Assembly (NCBI GenBank): GCA_002794775.1
Contig: NBAY01000071.1
Coordinates: 1 to 64,000 of the forward strand
Direction of reading: 5' to 3'
Source: Porodaedalea pini
Lineage: Eukaryota; Basidiomycota; Agaricomycetes; Hymenochaetales; Hymenochaetaceae
DNA length: 64,000 nt
In this document: positions 1 through 11,712 of the stretch, in pieces
Layout: each line of letters opens with the position of its first letter
How positions within the stretch are numbered: position 1 is the first letter of the stretch
Notes under the pieces: generated by a model
What the model was told of the DNA's origin: nothing
Databases searched by the model: none
The model's input: only the letters and a program-made list of their open reading frames with translations
Program-made: the position numbers and the translations under genes

Positions 1-124
1 ACAAAAATACATCACATGACTTTTTTAATATCTAAATAGGGCAGCTGTTACCAAATTTGGGATTTACTGAGCATGTGCATCTTTCTCTGGGAGAACTTGA
101 TTTTTTGTTACGTTGATATGTCAT

Positions 125-1222
125 AGGACCACATCTGGACCTTAAGTGGACCAGACCGCGGTGATAGGTGATGGTACGGTCTACTGGCAGACTCGGACCT
201 GGTTGAGTTCAGCCACTGGGGGTTCACTCTAACGTGTCTGATGGAGGGGATAGTGTCAGGAAGTGTGGGGAAGTGTAATAGAATACTCGGGGCTAGGTGT
301 CGACTCGAGGACGCGAGTACAAAGGACAACCGGCAAAACGTGCCTAAATGCGGTCGGAGAACAAAGAGCAACTACAATCTTGACAACCCGGGCTCGGAAA
401 CTCGCCAGTGAAGACAGGAATCGATACTATTCGTCGAGACGATTCTGAATCTGAAAAGATCTCGAGACGCGATGCAGAATTGACGGAGATATAGCAGTTG
501 CACTGGTTGCGGCTGGCGGAACGCACGGAACTCCCGGAACCAAAAGCTATTTTCGTAGCTCTACGACACGGGCTCGGAATCGTGCAAGAAAAGACAGTGT
601 TCGAAAGCGATTTTCGACGAGATTAAGAATCTGAAGAGAGCTCGGGAAACGGATAAGAACTGAGGGCGATATAAGCGAAAGCAAGATTTGGCCGAAAACG
701 GGACTCGAGACGGAACGGACGGAACGGACGGAACGACACTGAACGGCGACGGAGACAAGAACTAAAGACTGGGACTGACTCAGGGGAACTAAACTTGTAT
801 TTTTGAGACATTTACATGAGTGTTTAAATAACCAACAGAGGGTTGAGCTCTGAGCGGCATACAAAGGACACAAAGACAGACCGGAGGCTCTAGCCAAACA
901 ACACCAAATAGCTGGAACTCGGAGCCAGAACTCGAGAACATGAGTAATTAAGCTTCGGAGGCTCAGAACAATACCAGATGTGACCCAAAACGGACTTCGG
1001 TGGCTCACTGGTGCAGAACCAAGCTGTATGCGTCGAGTTAATACTGCCAAACACTGAAACTGTCCTGAAATGCGTCGGGGATACTTGTAAGACTGTCCTG
1101 AGTCGAGTCGAACCCAATAGAGCCGATTCCGAGGCCAGCGCATCGGGATCTCCACAGCGGTCCAGTCCACATTGGGTCCGGTCCAGGTCCGGTCCAGGGT
1201 CCAGTGGTCCGTGGACCGGACA
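125..1222 (-). repeat. Repeat R1, GGTCC-rich inverted ends, copy 1
   Basis: About 1.1 kb whose reverse complement matches 14977-15970 over roughly 1 kb. The two ends carry related GGTCC/GGACC-rich stretches in inverted orientation (about 130-165 and 1152-1220), so it may be a non-autonomous terminal-inverted-repeat element. This copy is CpG-rich; the other has TpG or CpA at many of the same places. The 207-codon reading frame on the minus strand is low-complexity (Ser/Arg/Val repeats) and is not called a gene. Confidence 0.6.
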
Positions 1223-1225
1223 ACG

Positions 1226-1360
1226 GCAACTATACTTAATGAGCAGGTACTGCACAGAATTTACAGAGAAAATAGACATTTATTCTATTTTTTTTTGACA
1301 TTTTGGCTCAGACACAGCTCATTTCATGTGACATGCACATGTCGCAGGACTTATGAAAAT
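1226..1360 (-). repeat. 130-bp repeat R3, isolated copy
   Basis: Reverse-complement match to the R3 units at 11713-12219, sharing the block that ends in GCAGTACCTGCTCATTA. It abuts the R1 repeat. Confidence 0.7.
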
Positions 1361-1706
1361 GGCTGTACATAATGCAATTACAGCAGATTATGATTTGTGG
1401 AAGATTCTTCCTTCCTTTTTAGGACACTTCTCAGAATTCAAAGAAGTTCAAACTGAGATTGTTCAAGTTTTGCTAGGTAAGAGTTGCACCAGCATGCATT
1501 TGTAGCTGAACATCAATTACTTCTCTCCATGAAAGTATCCGATACTTTCCTGGTGACGCTGCTCATTGACATGGTTGCGGCTGTTCTGTAAGCATGACTG
1601 AACTCTATTTGAACCGACACAGAGTCACTGGCCATGCGGCGTTGGACTTGTTCAAAAACTTTCTCCCTCTTTCCTCCTGTATCTCATTGAGTGGCTGCTC
1701 CTTGCA
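1361..1706. other. No recognisable gene
   Basis: AT-rich DNA without a convincing reading frame. The last ~80 bases resemble the sequence just upstream of the intact kinase at 9146 and are probably the old leader of the kinase fragment that follows. Confidence 0.4.
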
Positions 1707-1914
1707 ATGTCAAGTATGTCTATAACCTTGTCCTTCATCAGTGCCTCAGACTCGACAACTAATGAGCTATTTTCCAGATGTCAGAACTATCCATAGCACC
1801 CCCAGAGGCAGTACCTTCAAGTTCATCTGCAAAACACAACTCCGAGTCCGACAACACTTTAGGATGCACATCAGGAAAAACCTCCCAGTGGAATATCATG
1901 GAATAATTTTAGAA
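1707..1914 (+). pseudogene. FunK1-type kinase, 5' fragment
   Basis: An ATGTCAA mini-exon (1707-1713) is followed by a GTATGT...CAG intron (1714-1777) and an exon that reads MSNVRTIHSTP, matching the start MSSVKTIHSTP of the kinase at 9146-11483 with the same exon structure. Only about 50 codons remain before a TAG at about 1912; the rest is replaced by GGAATT-type repeats. It is a truncated relic, useful because it supports the 7-nt first exon of the intact gene. Confidence 0.6.
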
Positions 1915-2110
1915 TAGAAAGAAAATTGTAGAATAGTTTGGAATGGCATTAAAATGGGTTTGGACCCTTGGAATTGCACAGAATTTGCACAGAATTGAGG
2001 AACTGTATTTGGAATTTGCTGGAATTGGCAAGGTGGTTTGTGGAATTGCACAGAATTGAGTAGAATAACAAAATTGTATTGGAATTTGCTGGAATTGGCA
2101 AGGTGAGTTA
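1895..2110. repeat. GGAATT-rich diverged tandem repeat
   Basis: Two ~70-bp units share the core GGAATTTGCTGGAATTGG (about 1975-2040 and 2045-2108) within a tract rich in TAGAATAG and GGAAT. No coding content seen. Confidence 0.6.
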
Positions 2111-2810
2111 TGGAATGAGCCAAAAAAAGTTATAGCAAATGTGGCATTTGAGCACCTCAGAAACTTGTAAAATCCATATCTCACTCAATTCTTAACAGAA
2201 TCAGTTCAAAAAAGTTGCTTAATTTATGTTTCAGTGGCTTCTAAATTTATGTGAGCTTAGTGGACAGAAGATGGTTAAGTAAGGCTGCAGTAGTGAGAAT
2301 AGGTGTTTTCCCAGCAAAACTCCTTCCTTGATTTTTCCTGAGCTCAATTTTGAAGCTAATGACATGAAACTTGCTGGAGAATGGTCTGTATACTATATTG
2401 TTGATTTTATGAGGGCTGAACTAGAGTGAATGTCTCTTGTTCTGCTTGACTGTTGTGCTGAAACTCAAATTTGCTTGACTCAGACAGTCTTCAAAAAATT
2501 CCCTGAATTGTTATAAGCCATCTAAAATTCAATATAAATTATACATACCATTCTCCAACAGGTTTCATGACATTAGCTTCACAATTGAGCTCAGGGAAAT
2601 TCAGGGAAGGAGTTTTACTAGAAAAACACATATTCTCACGTCTGCAGCCTCAATATTCCATATTCTGTCCTCTAAGCTCACATAAATTTTAGAAAACATT
2701 GAAACATAAATTAAGCAACTTTTTTGAAGAGTTTGTGTGAAGAATTGAGTGAGATATGCTATATTTTGTATTTGGAGGCACTTCAGGTGACAAAAACTGC
2801 TAAGTCCAAT
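2110..2810. repeat. Foldback repeat with ~300-bp arms
   Basis: The left arm (about 2110-2420) and right arm (about 2530-2800) are imperfect reverse complements. For example, the block beginning CATATCTCACTCAATTCTT on the left recurs inverted near 2735-2760, and the block around CATGAAAC...CTGGAGAATGGT recurs inverted near 2550-2570. About 110 bp separate the arms. It could be a MITE-like element or two copies of one repeat head to head. Confidence 0.65.
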
Positions 2811-2920
2811 CCTGGACGCGTCGTCCACAGAAGAGGTGTGGGAACTTGATCACGTGTATGTTGGTTTTGGCACAACACGCCACACATCGCCTTCACATCT
2901 GCTACCACTCTACTTATACT

Positions 2921-5190
2921 ATGTCTGGCGCTGACGTCTTACAGAATGTCTGAAAAAACCCTCGATTGCACCCACCACAACCATCACACACGAAGTGGTA
3001 GCCTCACCAGCTGCCTGGTGGGGCACACTCACTGCCGCAGGCAACATGCCATCTGAGTTCTGACTTTCAACTTATTAGAACACTCGTCTTCAAGCTGAAA
3101 ACCGTAAAGTCTGCCGCAACAGTTCCTGTTGTCATCATTGCACACATCACCGGACCTACTAAAAGAAAATTTTGTGTTGAACAAGGACTCCCATGAGCAC
3201 AGTCTCTTTATCTGTCCACACACATTGTTAAAGTTCGTCCACTTTCACCATTAGCACTTGACGCAAACACGTTCCCAATTGCCACAGTTCTTGGTGCATC
3301 GCTCACATCATTGACTTCCCTCTTCGCCGTACATGCGCTTGCCTCAGATTTTACTGTCTTCCTCCCTGGAACCACCATTACTTCATACTTGCGTGCTCTC
3401 AAAAACGAGGAGACCAAGCTTCACAAGTTAGATTTTGTGGAACTCAAGGCCAAGGCTTATTTTCAAAAAGGAGCTATGATGGAGAAAGGGCACGCATCTT
3501 TGCATGTCTTTTGCATAATACAACTCCTAATATGCTTTGCATGGAACAGCTACTCCCTCAGAGACGGCGCCTCCTTCGCTGAGCAAGCCTCCGGCACAAC
3601 ATTCGATCTCATCGGCGACGACAGCATTGCAGGTCGACGCTGCTGTAATACACAACTCAAATGGGGCTGGAAGAAAAATAAGTTCGTAAAAGGCAATGGT
3701 GAGGGTGCGGACAACATGAAAATTGTAAACACGGAAGGCGGAACACGCCTTCCCGCAACATACCGCAGCGGACGTTATGGTGAGTGGAAGGCGAAGATGC
3801 TGCGGCGCACACGTCTGCAATTGCCGCACAGGAAGACGCAACGAAAGAGGAAGGGATAACCAATGGCACGGTGAAGATTGCTATTGGCGTGAAGAAAGAG
3901 GTTGACTTTCCGGCTTGGTATACGAACGTGCGTTGGTTGTTCTGTAATCCCTCACTTTGTGCTGACAAGTATTATAGGCGCTGATCAAGGTCGATATGAC
4001 ATGCGTCTTCAGAGGGAGCTCCGAGCTTGAGGAGCTCATAGTAATCCGTCCGACTACAGAAACGGCCATGTATCCCTACTACACCAAATGTATCAAGAGC
4101 TGTCGTGATCTACCCCTCAAGCCCAACCAGTGGATCAGTGTCGCATGCTGCGAGTTCAAGAGCCCCCAGCCGTTCCTCCATATGCGCAAATTCCTATGGC
4201 AGGAAGGCTACACTGCGCATCTCACGAAGGAGGCCGACACTGAAGTACGGGAAATTCTCAATCTACATCGTTGCATGTACGAGGAGCCGCTTACTGTACC
4301 CGTCATCCCAGGCGTCAAGTCCGAGAAGGAGAAGTTTGCCAGTGGTCTTTACATGACGACCGTGGAAGGCTTCATTCCGACGACCAGCCGTGGCATCCAG
4401 GCTGCGATGTCGCATTGCCTTGACCAAGACTTCTCGCGGCCAGAGATGTTCAACATTGTGGCCGAAGACCTGGACAATCCACAGGGTACGGGTCCGAATG
4501 GTGGCAAATTATTGTGTGGTAGAAGTCGTGGGGCCTTAACACGTGCACGATCGGAATCATGATCGTGATTCGCGGCGACAACCAGGGTCTTGTTCTCCCA
4601 TCACATGTTGCTCGCATCCGAGCAATCGCTGTCCCCCTGTGGTATCACCATGCGCACTAATAAGCAGGAGCTCGCAAAGACGCTCAGGAAAGCCAGTATC
4701 TGCACGAAGGCGGACATACGGGACGGCTACACTCCTGGCTACAAGTTCAACAACTGGGATCAAAAGGCACGAAATTTCAATTATTCCTTATTTCTTGGTT
4801 TTCCTGTCGTCTTACAAATGGCTTTTTGTCCGGTGTGTGCCACTTCACCTTGAACTCTGTCCAATCAACATCCAGAAGAAGCAAACACTTCCTGTGCGAT
4901 GTGGTACGGGTGTGAAGGCACCAGTAGCACTTGCAGAACTGGAGACTGCAGTACCTGGACTTCCCGAGACTATCCAACAGGAGATGTTCGAGTGCACGAA
5001 GGCTTTGCACACTCTGTACATGTCTCACCTGCGTGTCATAACCAAATGAGACAATGTCGTGCCGACACTCGACAGCAAATATGTTGCAGTCCTTCCATGG
5101 TGCGAAGAGAAAGTGTGCGAAGACGACATCAAGGAGCACAGTGGACGCAAGTGTGTGTTTCCTCTCCTTCCTCCACTTTGCTAAAGCGAG
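2921..5190 (+). pseudogene. Cytosolic prolyl-tRNA synthetase pseudogene, copy 1
   Basis: Broken copy of a class II prolyl-tRNA synthetase of the eukaryotic cytosolic type, which charges tRNA-Pro with proline. Recognisable blocks in order: an N-terminal YbaK-like region (to about 3480); the catalytic entry VKIAIGVKKEVDFPAWYTNV (about 3870-3930); motif-2 region with RPTTETAMYPYY (about 4045-4085) and FLWQEG (about 4190); [20 protein letters not shown] (about 4320-4380); the anticodon-binding part with GYTPGYKFNNW (about 4730-4760); and a C-terminal block VAVLPWCEEKVCEDDIK (about 5085-5135). An intron corresponding to one in the second copy lies near 3928-3977, so this is a DNA-level copy. It lacks about 300 bp after that intron that the second copy keeps, has a frameshift near 4510, several in-frame stops, and no normal C-terminus. 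A short piece resembling 4920-4960 is duplicated near 5310-5350. Confidence 0.8.
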
Positions 5191-5419
5191 TGAACTGACC
5201 ATTATCCTATTCTACATAGCTCGGAACCATAAGACATACGTGCGCCATCCGCAGGTGCAAAGTCGCGTGCCATTCCCTTCAATCAGGTGCAGTACCCACC
5301 CATCGAGTCTGGTGCCAATAGCACTCACAGAACTGGAGACTGCTGTATCTATGATCAGCATTGTGGCTATTATTCATGGTGATCTTCCTGGTGTGCTCCA
5401 TGACCTGTTTGTTAAGTAG

Positions 5420-5732
5420 GTTGAGTAACTATGGACATGTATGGAATGAGTACGGAATAGCATAATTTATATTGAAGAAAAATTGGAATACACGAATAAA
5501 CAATGAAGAAAAGTTGGAATGCATGAATAAATGATGAAGAACTACTGGAATGCACGAATAAATGATGTGAATGCTAAGAGAATACTAGAGAAAGTCTAGA
5601 ATACAGGTGAAAGATGATAGAATACCACAGAATATGGAATACCCTTATAGAATCTGCCAAGTATGGAATCAGCCGGAATCACCGGCTGATTCCGGCAATT
5701 CCGCTATTTTCCGCCGGGGAGGTTTTTCCTGA
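5420..5732. repeat. AT-rich diverged tandem repeat
   Basis: Roughly 32-bp units built on TTGGAATGCACGAATAAATGATGAAGAA recur about three times between 5477 and 5575, followed by more GGAATA-type sequence and a short GCCGGAATCACCGGC palindrome near 5670-5690. No gene. Confidence 0.6.
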
Positions 5733-7881
5733 TGCAGTGTCATACTGTTCAAGAATGACAGGATACTCTTCATCGAAATGGCCGAGTTATCATTTAAGAT
5801 CAATGACGCGGAGCTGGCTACATTGGCCGCCTGGAATATCAAGAACAACGCGGATTTTCTAGACCAGGAGGTTGGTCTAGGTGGACTCTTTGCTACAAAG
5901 GAAGAGGATGAACCGAATATATACGGCCCACCTATAAAGATGGGAAACCACACAATCCGGCAATTCACTGGGACGTCCGGTCCTCAGGCGAACAAGATAA
6001 AGCTACTCCTTTGTGGGGACAAGGTCCTCGTGTCTCACTTTGCGGGCGGCAAGCCAGACATACTCCTAGTCTCGCAACACGATTACGAATGTGCTTCCTT
6101 TGATGAAAAAGGTAGATGTGTTTATCAGGGTGACCCAGCAGGCGTCGAAATTACACACGGTGATCTTTTTTGGCCGCATGTTTTGCTTCGCTCTGAATTC
6201 AAGGGGAAAAGATACAAAGAGGAAAAGGCTCGGGGAAGAGGCCGTTCGACAGCCTTTCCGAAGAGTGCAACATGAAGAAAAATTGGCCGACCAAGGCGTC
6301 TAGATCATCTACTTCGCGTAGAGGTGCTCGGCCGACTGGAGTTTCATCGTTATTGCGCACAGGTAGACTAAATGACACTGGTACTACGAGAAAAAAGGTC
6401 AACTCGATATCACACACATCCTGTGCGATGCCGAAAGACGTGCCGCTGCGTGGTGATCCAGAAAGTCAACTACACGGCTTTGTGGCGGGAATGTCGAGTG
6501 CAAATGGCGATCATATCTGGCTTTTCCTCAAGGATACGAAGGCATACCTGCGCTACTATCACCAATCATGCGTCATGATGTTCGACGGAATTGACTCCAT
6601 CGAGTGCTTTGCTCCCCTGGCGATCCTTTTCATGCTCTGCGTAATGGGAGGAGATGGTCAAGCAGGCCTCAGCCTCAAACCTGTTCCAGAATGGGTCAAT
6701 CCGTTTTATACGAAGTCTGATAGGATGACGGCGATGCACTGTGAGCAAGTTCTGTGCCATGAATACGGGGCATCGTTTCGGCTAGTCGAAAATGCTGACG
6801 TTCACCACGAAGGGAAATTCCATACCTATTACTCACTTCTGGTTCACGGAACAGATATTCACGATGTCGAAATGCTGGGGAACACCACCAATGATCTGAT
6901 GTTTGTCGTAAGGTCTTCCTGCAAAATGGCGACTCGCGGTCAGGCGCGTGGTTATATTGCGGAGGCAAGAGACATCGAATCAGTATATGTCATTCAGGAC
7001 TTAGGACAAGCTGCTGTTATCAGCGACTGTCTTCCAGACGAGTTGCGGGATAAGTGCTCTCAAAAGTGTCAAGAATACGAGAAGAAGGAAATCAGGTTCT
7101 TCCCGAGAGGAAACACAACTCAATCTCCGAGATAAAAGACCCTGAAATTTTCTGGAAGGTTTTCTGCAATGTTTGCGTAGTGAGTGTACAGTGAATTGCT
7201 TTTTTTTTTTAATAAACTGACTTCGGTTACTTAGGTGCGCATATGCTTTACTCGAAATGTGGCATCCTTCACCGTGATATCAGTTTTCATAATCTACGGT
7301 TTCACATCGACGAGAATGGAGAATATGTCGGCATTCTTCTGGAGTCTGATTTCGTGTCCACAGGGCCAAGCCAGCAATCTAACCTTGTGCACTGTGGCTC
7401 GGTTCCTTTCATGGCTCGCGAGCTCCTCGATAATTTGAAACTGCGCGCGCAGTGCTTCCGTCATGAGCTCGAATCTTTCTTCTATGTTCTTGTCTGGCAC
7501 ACCCTTAGTCGCAGAGACAGGACATCTCCTATTGAAGACCTCCTGCACATATGGAGAGAGGGATCTTGGGAAAAGGTTATGAAAGCTAAGCGTATCTTCA
7601 TCCCGGACGACTGGATTGATATATTCCGCGATTCCGATCCCGACAGTACTAGTGATTTCCTGAATGTTCGATGCGCATCGCTGTGCCATTACTTTTTTAT
7701 GGTAGAGCAAAATCTAATTGATAGGCACTTATCACAGTGGAGTAACCCATTTGACGTGAAACCGAAGGAGAGGCTTGCTAGGGGCGACACGGACTACACG
7801 ACGATTGTGTTCGGGTGCTGGTTGAAGCGTGTTGGAGAGCTGGAGGATTGTGATGTTTGTGATAAGGACTGTTGTGTATGA
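5733..7881 (+). pseudogene. FunK1-type protein kinase, frameshifted
   Basis: Homologous throughout to the intact kinase at 9146-11483, but the 5' end is missing. Readable blocks: 5754-6275; 6272-7135; an intron with GTGAGT...TTAG (about 7180-7234); and a kinase C-lobe exon to 7881. The catalytic loop reads ILHRDISFHN and the hallmark HELESFFYVLVW is present, so family assignment is firm. Alignment with the intact copy implies single-base losses near 6225 (before a segment reading RPFDSLSE), near 7100 (before PERK) and near 7165. The metal-binding DFD of the sister gene has become ESD (residues LLESDFVS). A non-functional decayed paralogue is the simplest reading; one or two shifts could be sequencing errors, all three is unlikely. 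Confidence 0.8.
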
Positions 7882-9145
7882 TGATAGACTAGTGTGATAT
7901 CCACCTACGTACATAGTGCGGTGTGCTTTTAACAAGAAATGGGTCTGTAGATGCTTGCAATTGCTTCCAGTTATCCATGTGGATCGAAACGCGCAAGATT
8001 TCGAATCCACCGAGGAGGATCCTGGTCATTCAACGTTTGAAAAACACATGGATACTGTCAAGGATACAAAGTCCGTGGATCGTTTCCTATGGCACTCTTG
8101 TGTTGTGGCTTAGCTTGTTGAGAGGAGACGGGGAAAAAGGTTTGCCGGCGTACGATGTCCGTAGCGTAGTACGCTAGTAATCGCGAGAGCCAACATGCGC
8201 TGAATACTTACCAGCTTGTTACAGAAGGCGATGGAGCTCTTAGGATTGGGATGCGTGCTTCCGGGAGGAGGCTTGTGCTTTGCATCGCACGGAAGTACTC
8301 TGTGGAATAGAGGAAACGATCGTAAGTACCCTCATGCCAATGTACCATGGCATGCGACCATGGAAAGCGGGGTAGAACTCGTATACAGATATTAGACGCC
8401 ACGGCCGTAGCAAAAAGAGAGAGAAAAGGCTCAGTAAACCAATGTAGTTGCTTATTAGCTTATTCAGTTTTCCACATATCGTGTAATGTCGAATCTGCTC
8501 ACCCATAGTTCATTTTCATTACTCACACATCTAGTTTTTGTCCATGTTGGCTTTCGGCCAGATAAAGAGCTTAAGACATATTTTTCTTTGGTGTTCAACG
8601 CTTTGACAATGTATTTGTCAACTAGGATGGAGCCCAGAGCATCAGTACGTTTTGGATCATGCTCTCGTCAGGTTTTGCGCTCTTGCTGTGGACCCCAGTG
8701 ATACTAGCAGAGCTTCCAGACGACGTGTTTATGATCTGGGGAGAGTTTTCTTCCTGTATCTCTAGAAAGTGCGCCAGCTCGGATCGTGCCATCGTTGTAG
8801 CTCAACTGTAGCTTGAGGTTGAGACAGACAGTCAGAGTGATTCGTGTGAGAAGCTTTACTTCCCTTTTCGGATCGCATCCACGATCGACAATCAAAAAGT
8901 TGATGAAGCCCCTTGAAAAGTCTCCGTTCACGATTCGGGATTGCTACATTGCCTAGCAAACGCCAGTGGATACGTAGCCGTCGAACATCGCGTCTGTCGT
9001 CAAGAAAGATCCAACTGTCTTGCGACTCGTGGTTCAGGTGGTTTGTCGAGCCACGCATGGCCTAAAGTGGCAGCACTTGACTGATTCTTCCAACCGCAAC
9101 CTCTCACTCTCTACCCCCATCTCATCGGACCACTAGTGTCTCATT
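7882..9145. other. Intergenic, no gene identified
   Basis: About 1.26 kb between two kinase copies. It has moderate GC and a few reading frames of 60-98 codons on both strands (for example 8762-9058 minus), but none with a recognisable domain. Occasional GTAAGT sites (for example near 8320) suggest remnants of an unidentified intron-containing gene. Confidence 0.4.
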
Positions 9146-11483
9146 ATGTCAAGTATGCATTTTATCTATCGTTCTTCATTTGGATAGCATCCTCTGTAAC
9201 TAATGCTGGGTTTTCAAGGCGTCAAAACGATCCATAGTACACCTTCGAAGGCGGTTGCCTCGTCGGCGACGTATACGAGGCTTAGCATAGACAATGACTT
9301 GAAGCGCGACGTTGACCTGCTCAAGAACGAGGGTATAAGCTTCGAAGAAATGATCAAAACCTTGTTCGAGGTCAAAGACGCAGAGTACGATGCGATGAAG
9401 GCGACGTTCGCCAGTTGGGATATCGACAAAAGCGAGGAGTTTCTGGCCGGAAAGCTCGAACTTGAGAAAGTACTCACCACGAGGAATAAATACGAGCGAC
9501 ATATGTATTCCCCGTTTGTAAAAATGGGAAACGACGTCGTCCAGCACGCTATCGAAGCGCACGGTCCGCAGGCAAACAAGATCAAGCTACTTTTTTGCGG
9601 GGACAAGGTTCTGAAGTCTCATTTCGCGGAACGTAAACCAGATGTACTTCTGGTTCCGCAATACGACGGTGAATATCCTGCTCCCCCCGATGTAAAAGGG
9701 AAGGGCGCTTGTGAGAGCGAGTCACCAGGCGTCGAGATCACACACGATAACCTTTTCTGGTGGCATGTTCTGCTTTGCCTCGAGTTCAAGAAAGAGAGAT
9801 CAAAGGAGAGCAAGAGCGGACAGAAGAGGCCTCTGGATAGCCTCACCGAGCAGGACGATGTGGAGAAACCCGGCCCAGCCAAGGCGTCTAGATCGTCGGC
9901 TTCGCGTAGTGAGCGTCCGACTGGAGCAGGAGCATCAACGTCATCGCGCAGAGGTAGCAAACGAGGAAGGCCAATAAGGAGCACTGGCTCTGGACGAGAG
10001 AGGAAGGTCACTTCGAGCTCTCGCACGACCTCCTCCGTGTCGAGGGAGCCTAGAGACCCTGAGACTCAGCTTGCTAGCTATGCAGCAGAGATGCTGAGTG
10101 CGAACGGCGATCGGATCTATGCCCTCGGGCTTCTCGTCAAGGATGGAAAAGTATACTTGCGCTATTATCACCAGTCGTGTGTCGTCATGTCGGATGGAAT
10201 TGACTTCCTTGAGGATTTTACTCCTCTCGCGATCCTTTTCATGCTCTACGTCAAGAGAGAAGTTGGTCGAGTAGGCTTTGGGCTCAATCCTGTTACGGGC
10301 TACACCAATCCATTTGACACGAAGTCCGAGAAGACCATGACGATGCACTGCGAGCTAGTTCCTATTCGCGAAAGTGGAACTCCGTTCCAGCTAGTCGAAA
10401 ATGCGAGCATTCATCGCAAGGGGCGCGTCCATACCAATTACTCGCTCTTGGGTCGCGGAACAGCCGTTCACGACATTGAAGCGCCGGGGAATACCAGCAA
10501 AGATCTAAAACTTGTCGTAAAGTCTTCCTGGCAAGTGAGCGACCGTGCACAGGAGCATATTTTCATTGCGGAAGCGAGGAAGATCGATTCAAAACATGTC
10601 GTTCAAGTGTTTGGACAAGCTGTCATTGCCGATAACTCTCCTTCTGATGAGCTGCGGGAGAAATGCTCTCGGAAGTCGCAAGAGTATGAGAAGAAGGAAA
10701 TCCGTCTTCTCCTCGAGAGGAAATACGGTTCAATCTTTGAGATTGAAGACCCGGTACTCTTCTGGAAGGTCTTTATGCAATGCCTACGTTGTGAGTGCAT
10801 TGACAAAAAATTGCTATTTGTAAATTGGCTAACTTCAAATAGGCGCGCATAGGCTTTATTCGAAAGGTCGTATTCTTCATCGTGATATTAGTATCAATAA
10901 TCTCGGGTTTTACATCGACGAGGATGGAGAATATATTGGTGTCCTCCTGGATTTCGATCTCGCGTCCATGGGTCCTACCCAGCAATCTACTCGCGTGCGC
11001 TCTGGCACGGCTCCTTTCATGGCTCGCGACGTACTTGATACTTCGAAACCGTACACGCACCGCTTCCACCATGAGCTTGAGTCTTTTCTCTATGTCCTCA
11101 TCTGGCATGCTCTTGGCTACAGACAGAAAAAGTATCCCGAACAAGACATTCTGCGCGGATGGAGAAAAGGATCTTGGGATAGCATTAAGGATGCTAAGGA
11201 ATTTTTCATCTTGAGCAAGTGGTTTGAAATATTCCCTGATCCTGATCCTGATGATGATTTCCTGCGTATTCGATGCGGATCGTTGTGCTCTTACTTCTAC
11301 ATGGTAGGGATATATGAGAAAGACGAGCACTTATCACAGAGGAAGAGCCGATTTGGCGTGAAACCGAACGAGAGGCTTGCTAGGTCAGGTACGGACTACT
11401 CGGCGATCACATGGAAGCGCTGGTTGGAGCACGCCGGAGAGCCGGAGGACAGTGACCTTTGCAACAAAGACTGTTGTGTATGA
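9146..11483 (+). CDS. FunK1-family fungal protein kinase, intact
   Basis: Predicted gene of three exons: 9146-9152, 9219-10790 and 10843-11483, with introns of 66 bp (GTATGC...AAG) and 52 bp (GTGAGT...TAG). Splicing gives one frame of about 739 residues ending in TGA. The N-terminal half is a regulatory/N-lobe region; a Ser/Arg/Lys/Pro linker runs from about 9810 to 10060; the C-lobe carries the catalytic loop LHRDISINNLG, a DFD metal-binding motif (LLDFDLAS), GTAPFMARDVL and HELESFLYVLIW. These are hallmarks of the FunK1 (Pkinase_fungal) family, expanded in Agaricomycetes; their substrates are largely unknown. The start is chosen because the 7-nt exon and its intron also occur in the 5' fragment at 1707. 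An unspliced start at 9203 is the alternative but would begin inside the predicted intron. Confidence 0.85.
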
Positions 11484-11712
11484 TCATAACAGAATATGAT
11501 ATTCACCTACGGTGCTATATAATGTGTACAAGCGTTAGATCTGATTTTTTACATCGCTTCCAATTATCCATGTAGACTGTTTTCACATCGGATTAGCCAC
11601 ACTTAATTTTTTTTAGCTTCGAGAACTTGCTATGAACAGGAACTCAACAAGAGCTCAATAAATCAGCCCAGTCACCATAGCATATGGGATGTCCGGGCTT
11701 TCTTTCTTTACA

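Noticed and set aside
547..1170. 207-codon minus-strand open frame
   Set aside because: Low-complexity Ser/Val/Arg sequence inside repeat R1; its counterpart in copy 2 is broken by stops and no domain is visible.
8762..9058. 98-codon minus-strand frame upstream of the kinase
   Set aside because: No recognisable motif, no supported introns, and overlapping frames on both strands look equally random.
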